From Novosphingobium sp. SG919 (lineage in GTDB: Bacteria; Pseudomonadota; Alphaproteobacteria; Sphingomonadales; Sphingomonadaceae): a stretch of DNA of 64,000 bases. Numbering within the stretch: the stretch's first letter is position 1; every line of letters begins with the position of its first letter. The notes beneath the pieces were generated by a model. It did not search any database. It was given only the letters and a program-made list of their open reading frames with translations, and was not told the DNA's origin. The position numbers and the translations under genes were made by a program. Below, one piece after another: positions 59,988 through 64,000 of the stretch. The stretch is from contig NZ_JABCNG010000004.1 of the NCBI RefSeq assembly GCF_012932495.1, positions 310,001 to 374,000 on the forward strand, written 5' to 3'.

Positions 59988-61043
59988 ATGCATTTTCTCG
60001 ACCAGGCCAAGATCTTCATCCGCTCGGGGCAGGGTGGCCCCGGTGCGGTCAGCTTCCGCCGCGAGAAATACGTCGAATACGGCGGCCCTGATGGTGGCGA
60101 TGGCGGCAAGGGTGGCGACATCGTTTTCGAGGCGGTGACCGGGCTCAACACCCTGATCGACTTCCGCTATACCCAGCATTTCAAAGCCCAGCGCGGCCAT
60201 GGCGGCGCGGGCAAGAACCGCACCGGCGCGGGCGGCAACGATCTGGTGATCAAAGTGCCGGTGGGCACGCAAGTGCTGGACGACGAACGCGAAAACGTGC
60301 TGCTCGATCTTACCGAGCCGGGGCAGCGCGTGGTGCTGCTGCGCGGCGGCGATGGCGGGCGCGGCAATCTCTCGTTCAAATCGTCCACCAACCGCGCCCC
60401 GCGCCAGTGCGGGCCGGGCTGGCCGGGCGACGAAATGTACGTGTGGCTGCGGCTCAAGCTGCTGGCCGATGCCGGCCTGGTTGGCCTGCCCAACGCGGGC
60501 AAATCCACGTTCATCAACCAGATCACCAACACCAAGGCCAAGGTGGGCGATTATGCGTTCACCACCACGCGCCCGCAACTGGGCGTGGTGCGTCATCGCG
60601 CGCGTGAATTCGTGCTGGCCGACATTCCCGGCCTGATCGCGGGCGCGGCCGAAGGGGCAGGGATCGGGGACCGCTTCCTGGGCCATATCGAGCGCTGCCG
60701 CGTGCTGATCCACCTGATCGACATCCACGGCACCGATCCGGCCGAAGCGTTGCAGATCGTGGAGGACGAACTCGAAGCCTATGGCGCCGGCTTGGAAGAC
60801 AAGCCGCGCCTGGTGGCGCTCAACAAGATCGACCTGGTCGATGCCGAACTGGTGCGCGCGTTCTCGCGCGAGTTGATCGAAGCGGGCGCAACGCGGGTGT
60901 TCCCAATTTCGGGCGCGACGGGCAAGGGCATGGACGACCTGCTCGACGCCGTGCTCGACCATCTGCCCGCCGCCACCTCGACCGAGCGCCCCTCGGGCGA
61001 AGTGGAAGACGCGGCCGACGCCAAGCCCTGGTCCCCGATCTGA
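59988..61043 (+). CDS. obgE: Obg GTPase (ribosome assembly)
   Basis: A 351-residue GTPase acting in 50S ribosome assembly and stress control. The glycine-rich Obg domain (1-157; GGPDGGDGGKGGDIVFEA) is followed by the G domain with Walker A GLPNAGKST (166-174), switch II DIPGLIAGAAEGAGIGDRFLGH, and NKID. The C-terminal OCT domain is short or absent. The ATG 59988 (MHFLDQAKIF) is standard. Confidence 0.95.
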   Translation: MHFLDQAKIFIRSGQGGPGAVSFRREKYVEYGGPDGGDGGKGGDIVFEAVTGLNTLIDFRYTQHFKAQRGHGGAGKNRTGAGGNDLVIKVPVGTQVLDDERENVLLDLTEPGQRVVLLRGGDGGRGNLSFKSSTNRAPRQCGPGWPGDEMYVWLRLKLLADAGLVGLPNAGKSTFINQITNTKAKVGDYAFTTTRPQLGVVRHRAREFVLADIPGLIAGAAEGAGIGDRFLGHIERCRVLIHLIDIHGTDPAEALQIVEDELEAYGAGLEDKPRLVALNKIDLVDAELVRAFSRELIEAGATRVFPISGATGKGMDDLLDAVLDHLPAATSTERPSGEVEDAADAKPWSPI

Positions 61044-61169
61044 TTTTATCGGGGTTGGGGGTGGTGCGGGGCCTGGCGCAAGCTGATCCACATGCCCGCG
61101 CCCAACCGTGTCACAATTCCTTCAAGCGCCCTTCACCTGCCGGGGCATTTGGCCTAAGCCGCGCCGATC

Positions 61170-62303
61170 ATGCGCATTCGCCAGCTTTCCCATCTCGCCG
61201 ATCCTGCCCTTTGCCCCCGCCTTGTGATCAAGGTCGGCTCGGCTTTGCTGGTGGGCAAGGATGGGCAGCCGCGCCGCGAATGGTTGACCGCGCTGGTGGC
61301 CGAGATTGCTGCCGCCCGTGCCGCCGGGCAGCAGGTGATCGTGGTATCTTCGGGCGCCATCGCGCTGGGCGCGCGCAAGCTGGGCCTGTCCAAGGGCGGG
61401 CGGGGCAGCCTGGCCGATGCCCAGGCCAGTGCCTCTGTCGGGCAGATCGCGCTGGCGGGGCTGTGGGCCGAACTGCTGGCCGGCCACGGCATCACCGCCG
61501 CGCAGATCCTGCTGACGCTGGAAGACCTGGAAGACCGCCGCCGTTATCTCAATGTCACGGCCACGCTGGGCCGGCTGCTGGCCGCTGGCGCAGTGCCGGT
61601 GATCAACGAAAACGATTCGGTGGCGACCCAGGAAATCCGCTTTGGCGACAACGATCGGCTGGCGGCGCGGGTAGGCCAGGCCGCTGCCGCGCAGGGCGTG
61701 CTGCTGCTGTCCGACATCGACGGGCTCTATGATCGCGATCCGCGCCTGCCCGATGCGGTGCGCATTCCCGTGGTGCAGGGCGTGACGCCCGAAATCCACG
61801 CCATGGCCACGGGCGGTTCCTCGTCCGGCTTGGGTTCGGGCGGCATGACGTCGAAATTGCAGGCGGCCGAGATTGCCGAAATGGCTGGCATGGCGCTGGC
61901 AATCATTGACGGGCAGCCGGTTTCGCCGATTGCCGCTGCGTTTGGCACCACGCGTGGCACGCTGTTCCTGCCGCGCCGCCGCCACACTGCGCGCAAGGCC
62001 TGGTTGGGTGGGCGGCTGCGCATGCGCGGGACGGTGACGGTCGATGCGGGTGCCGCGGCGGCTTTGGCGCGGGGATCGAGCCTGCTCGCTGCCGGGGTCA
62101 CGGGCATTGCCGGCGATTTCGCCCGTGGCGATGTGGTGGCCGTGCTGGGCCCCGATGGGCAAACCCTGGCGCGCGGGTTGGCGGAATACGATGCGGCCGA
62201 GGCGGCGCGGCTGCTGGGCCATCCGTCTTCCGCCCATGAAGCAATCCTGGGCTATGCCCCGCGCTCGGCGCTGATCCATCGGGACCAGATGGTGCTGTTG
62301 TGA
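61170..62303 (+). CDS. proB: Glutamate 5-kinase
   Basis: A 377-residue enzyme that phosphorylates glutamate in the first step of proline synthesis. Amino acid kinase domain with VIKVGSALLV, VSSGAIALGARKLG, INENDSVATQEIRFGDNDRLAA and SGLGSGGMTSKLQAAEIA. The C-terminal PUA domain starts near residue 275. obgE-proB adjacency is common in alphaproteobacteria. proA is not in the window. Confidence 0.95.
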   Translation: MRIRQLSHLADPALCPRLVIKVGSALLVGKDGQPRREWLTALVAEIAAARAAGQQVIVVSSGAIALGARKLGLSKGGRGSLADAQASASVGQIALAGLWAELLAGHGITAAQILLTLEDLEDRRRYLNVTATLGRLLAAGAVPVINENDSVATQEIRFGDNDRLAARVGQAAAAQGVLLLSDIDGLYDRDPRLPDAVRIPVVQGVTPEIHAMATGGSSSGLGSGGMTSKLQAAEIAEMAGMALAIIDGQPVSPIAAAFGTTRGTLFLPRRRHTARKAWLGGRLRMRGTVTVDAGAAAALARGSSLLAAGVTGIAGDFARGDVVAVLGPDGQTLARGLAEYDAAEAARLLGHPSSAHEAILGYAPRSALIHRDQMVLL

Positions 62304-62313
62304 GGGGCCGCAC

Positions 62314-63249
62314 ATGATGGCCCTGCGCCAAAGGCCCGGCGAATTGCTGGCGATCACCGGGGCCACCGGCTTTGTTGGCCAGGCGGTGCTGGAACAGGCC
62401 GCGCGCTGCGGGATCGACGTGCGCGCGCTGACCCGCCGCCCGCAGCCGGCGCGTGATGGCGTGGAATGGGTGATGGGCGATCTGCACGATAGCGCGGCGC
62501 TCAAGCGGCTGGTGCGAGGCGCGGGTGTGGTGCTGCATATTGCCGGGGTGGTGAACGCGCCCGACGAAGCAGGCTTTCACGCCGGCAACGTGTCGGGCAC
62601 GCTCAATGTGGTCAACGCCGCGCTCGCGGGCGGGGTGGAGCGGTTCATCCACGTCTCCTCGCTTTCGGCGCGCGAGCCACAGCTTTCGGTCTATGGTGCC
62701 AGCAAGCGCAAGGGCGAGATGATCGTGCGCGCGTCCAGCCTGGATTGGACCGTGGTGCGCCCGCCGGCAATCTATGGCCCGCGCGACACCGAGATGTTCG
62801 AGCTGTTCAAGCTGGCGCGCAAGGGGTTGGTGCCCCTGCCGCCCGAAGGGCGCGCTTCGATCATTCACGTCAGTGATCTGGCGCGGCTGCTGCTGGCCCT
62901 CGTGCCCGGTGGCGAAGACGTAACGAGCCAGACATTCGAGCCCGACGATGGCGTGCCCGGCGGCTGGAGCCATACCGACCTGGCCCGCGCCATCGGCTTG
63001 GCGGTGGGCAAGCGGGTCAAGCCGCTGCCCCTGCCGCGCGGCGTGCTGGAATGGGCCGCCAAGGCCGATCGCTGGGCCCGCAAGGACAAGGCCAAGCTCA
63101 CGCTCGATCGCGTCGGCTATATGTGCCACCCCGATTGGACCGTGAGCGACGGCGCGCGGCCGCCCGCCAGCCTGTGGGAACCGCAGGTGGAAACCACGCT
63201 TGGCCTGCACGCGACCGCAGCGTGGTACAAGGAAGAGGGGTGGCTGTAA
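62314..63249 (+). CDS. NAD-dependent epimerase/dehydratase (extended SDR)
   Basis: A 311-residue extended short-chain dehydrogenase: nucleotide motif ITGATGFVGQAV (14-25) and catalytic YGASK (126-130) preceded by HVSSLSAREPQ. It resembles complex I-associated or sugar-epimerase-like atypical SDRs, but no substrate can be assigned. GAGG precedes ATG 62314; 62317 also possible. Ten bases after proB, so probably the same operon. Confidence 0.85.
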   Translation: MMALRQRPGELLAITGATGFVGQAVLEQAARCGIDVRALTRRPQPARDGVEWVMGDLHDSAALKRLVRGAGVVLHIAGVVNAPDEAGFHAGNVSGTLNVVNAALAGGVERFIHVSSLSAREPQLSVYGASKRKGEMIVRASSLDWTVVRPPAIYGPRDTEMFELFKLARKGLVPLPPEGRASIIHVSDLARLLLALVPGGEDVTSQTFEPDDGVPGGWSHTDLARAIGLAVGKRVKPLPLPRGVLEWAAKADRWARKDKAKLTLDRVGYMCHPDWTVSDGARPPASLWEPQVETTLGLHATAAWYKEEGWL

Positions 63250-63491
63250 GGGGCAAGGCCGCGCCCGCCTGCGTCGTCCTTGCATTGTCGGCCCATCCGC
63301 GCGAGCCTGCGCGCAGGCCATGGCCGGAACGATCCTGATCTGGAGGAACGCCGCGCCAATCAGCGCCAACGCAGCTGCGCGGCAGGGGGTGATCGCGGAC
63401 TGGCGCTGTCCCGCGGGCGCGCGATTGCGTTTTGCGGGCGGCGGCGCGTTTAACGTCCTGCTTCGGTTGCCCTGCAAGCCGTACGCAGGCC

Positions 63492-63818
63492 TTAGGCTTC
63501 GTCCAGCGATTTTCGCTTTGCCTCTGCCCAGCGCTTGCCTTCATCGCCACCCCACAACAGCCAGGCGATGAAGCCGGCGGAGGGATCATCGTTGCTGTCC
63601 CACTGGTGGCTTTGGCCACTCTTGTCGACGGCATGGCGCGCGAAATAGCTTGCCATCGCCTTGACGTCTTTTTCGGTGACGGTCCGGCGTTCGGCCAGCT
63701 GGTGCGCGCGCTTGACGCCCACGTCCGTTCCGCCCCGGTTGAACTTTTCACGCAGCCTGAGGCCGCGCTTGGCGTTGGCCGCCATCTTGTGCGTGGGCGT
63801 GAAGCTCTGGGTCGCCAT
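63492..63818 (-). CDS. Conserved hypothetical small protein
   Basis: A 108-residue basic protein (TPTHKMAANAKRGLRLREKFNRGGTDVGVKRAHQLAERRTVTEKDVKAMASYFARH...GFIAWLLWGGDEGKRWAEAKRK). The SYFARH...WLLWGGDEG pattern is one I associate with sphingomonad and phage-linked proteins, but its function is not known. AAGGAGTG lies just before the ATG. The DUF2945 gene ends three bases upstream, so the two are co-transcribed and translationally close. Confidence 0.65.
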   Translation of the reverse strand: MATQSFTPTHKMAANAKRGLRLREKFNRGGTDVGVKRAHQLAERRTVTEKDVKAMASYFARHAVDKSGQSHQWDSNDDPSAGFIAWLLWGGDEGKRWAEAKRKSLDEA

Positions 63819-63821
63819 GCC

Positions 63822-64000
63822 TCACTCCTTGCTCAAGGCCTGGGGTTTGTGCGCCGCGCGCGCGCCTTCGTCGGTTTCGACGATTACCTGCGGGTTATCC
63901 GGCGATGCGGCAACCTTGTGGCCCTTGATCATGGTCTCGCTGGTGACCTTTTTCACGACCTTGCCGTGCGCGGTGCCGCCACTGCTGTTCCATTTTACCT
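63822..64000 (-). CDS. DUF2945 (TUDOR-like) protein, partial
   Basis: The C-terminal 58 residues or so of a small protein running off the right edge; its start is outside. KWNSSGGTAHGKVVKKVTSETM and IKGHKVAASPDNPQVIVETDEGARAAHKPQAL match the DUF2945/HVA1 TUDOR-like family (usually 65-75 residues). The role is unknown, perhaps nucleic-acid or protein binding. The stop is at 63822-63824, just ahead of the next gene. Confidence 0.8.
   Translation of the reverse strand, partial: VKWNSSGGTAHGKVVKKVTSETMIKGHKVAASPDNPQVIVETDEGARAAHKPQALSKE

Noticed and set aside
63200..63571. A 123-codon + strand frame after the epimerase
   Set aside because: It starts inside the epimerase gene, overlaps the minus-strand small gene, is Arg/Ala-rich and has no ribosome site or recognisable motif.

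Overview
This window is high-GC alphaproteobacterial chromosome, most likely from the Sphingomonadales (Novosphingobium or a close relative). The inference rests on the TonB-dependent receptor paired with a TPR-sulfotransferase, the gene order glnB-glnA, obgE-proB and a complete dcw cluster, the GTGA/ATGA-coupled operons, and intergenic palindromes of the kind common in sphingomonads. No plasmid, prophage or CRISPR is visible. The assignment comes from recognising families by eye, not from a search.

Region 1 (1-15.8 kb) is metabolic and accessory. It holds a PLP aminotransferase, a secreted amidohydrolase, and a compact tryptophan-tryptophylquinone (TTQ) amine dehydrogenase operon (mauB-E-D-A plus a monohaem cytochrome c). 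These are followed by a TetR regulator, a TonB-dependent receptor, a divergent TPR-sulfotransferase, and an ohr/ohrR peroxide-stress pair with two operator copies. A patch of lower GC with two small orphan genes and several hairpin repeats closes the region.

Region 2 (15.8-34.5 kb) holds an aldehyde dehydrogenase with a perfect operator-like dyad, a CHASE4-GGDEF-EAL protein, and a CHAP-domain protein. The nitrogen operon glnB-glnA follows, with a good sigma-54 promoter. Then come map, a low-GC DUF1835 gene, a leucyl aminopeptidase, an SH3 protein coupled to argC, a ferredoxin, a DNA glycosylase coupled to an SDR, ccmAB and a cysteine synthase. Two large hairpins sharing one loop sequence flank the glnA and map 3' ends, and their arms show compensatory changes.

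Region 3 (34.9-54.0 kb) is a complete division and cell wall (dcw) cluster on the + strand: mraZ-rsmH-ftsL-ftsI-murE-murF-mraY-murD-ftsW-murG-murC-murB-ddl-ftsQ-ftsA-ftsZ. Almost all genes overlap by 1-4 bases. It makes lipid II, exports and cross-links it, and builds the Z ring. murB carries an exactly 90-bp palindromic repeat in frame near its start codon. ftsL has a very long Lys/Ala tail, and ftsA has altered nucleotide-binding motifs.

Region 4 (54.1-64 kb) has a TPR-SPOR envelope protein, YbjN, proC, a Bax-inhibitor-1 membrane protein, a polyproline lipoprotein, tRNA-Ala(CGC), obgE, proB and an NAD-dependent epimerase. It ends with two small genes, the last (DUF2945) running off the edge. 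proC and proB place two proline biosynthesis steps close together.
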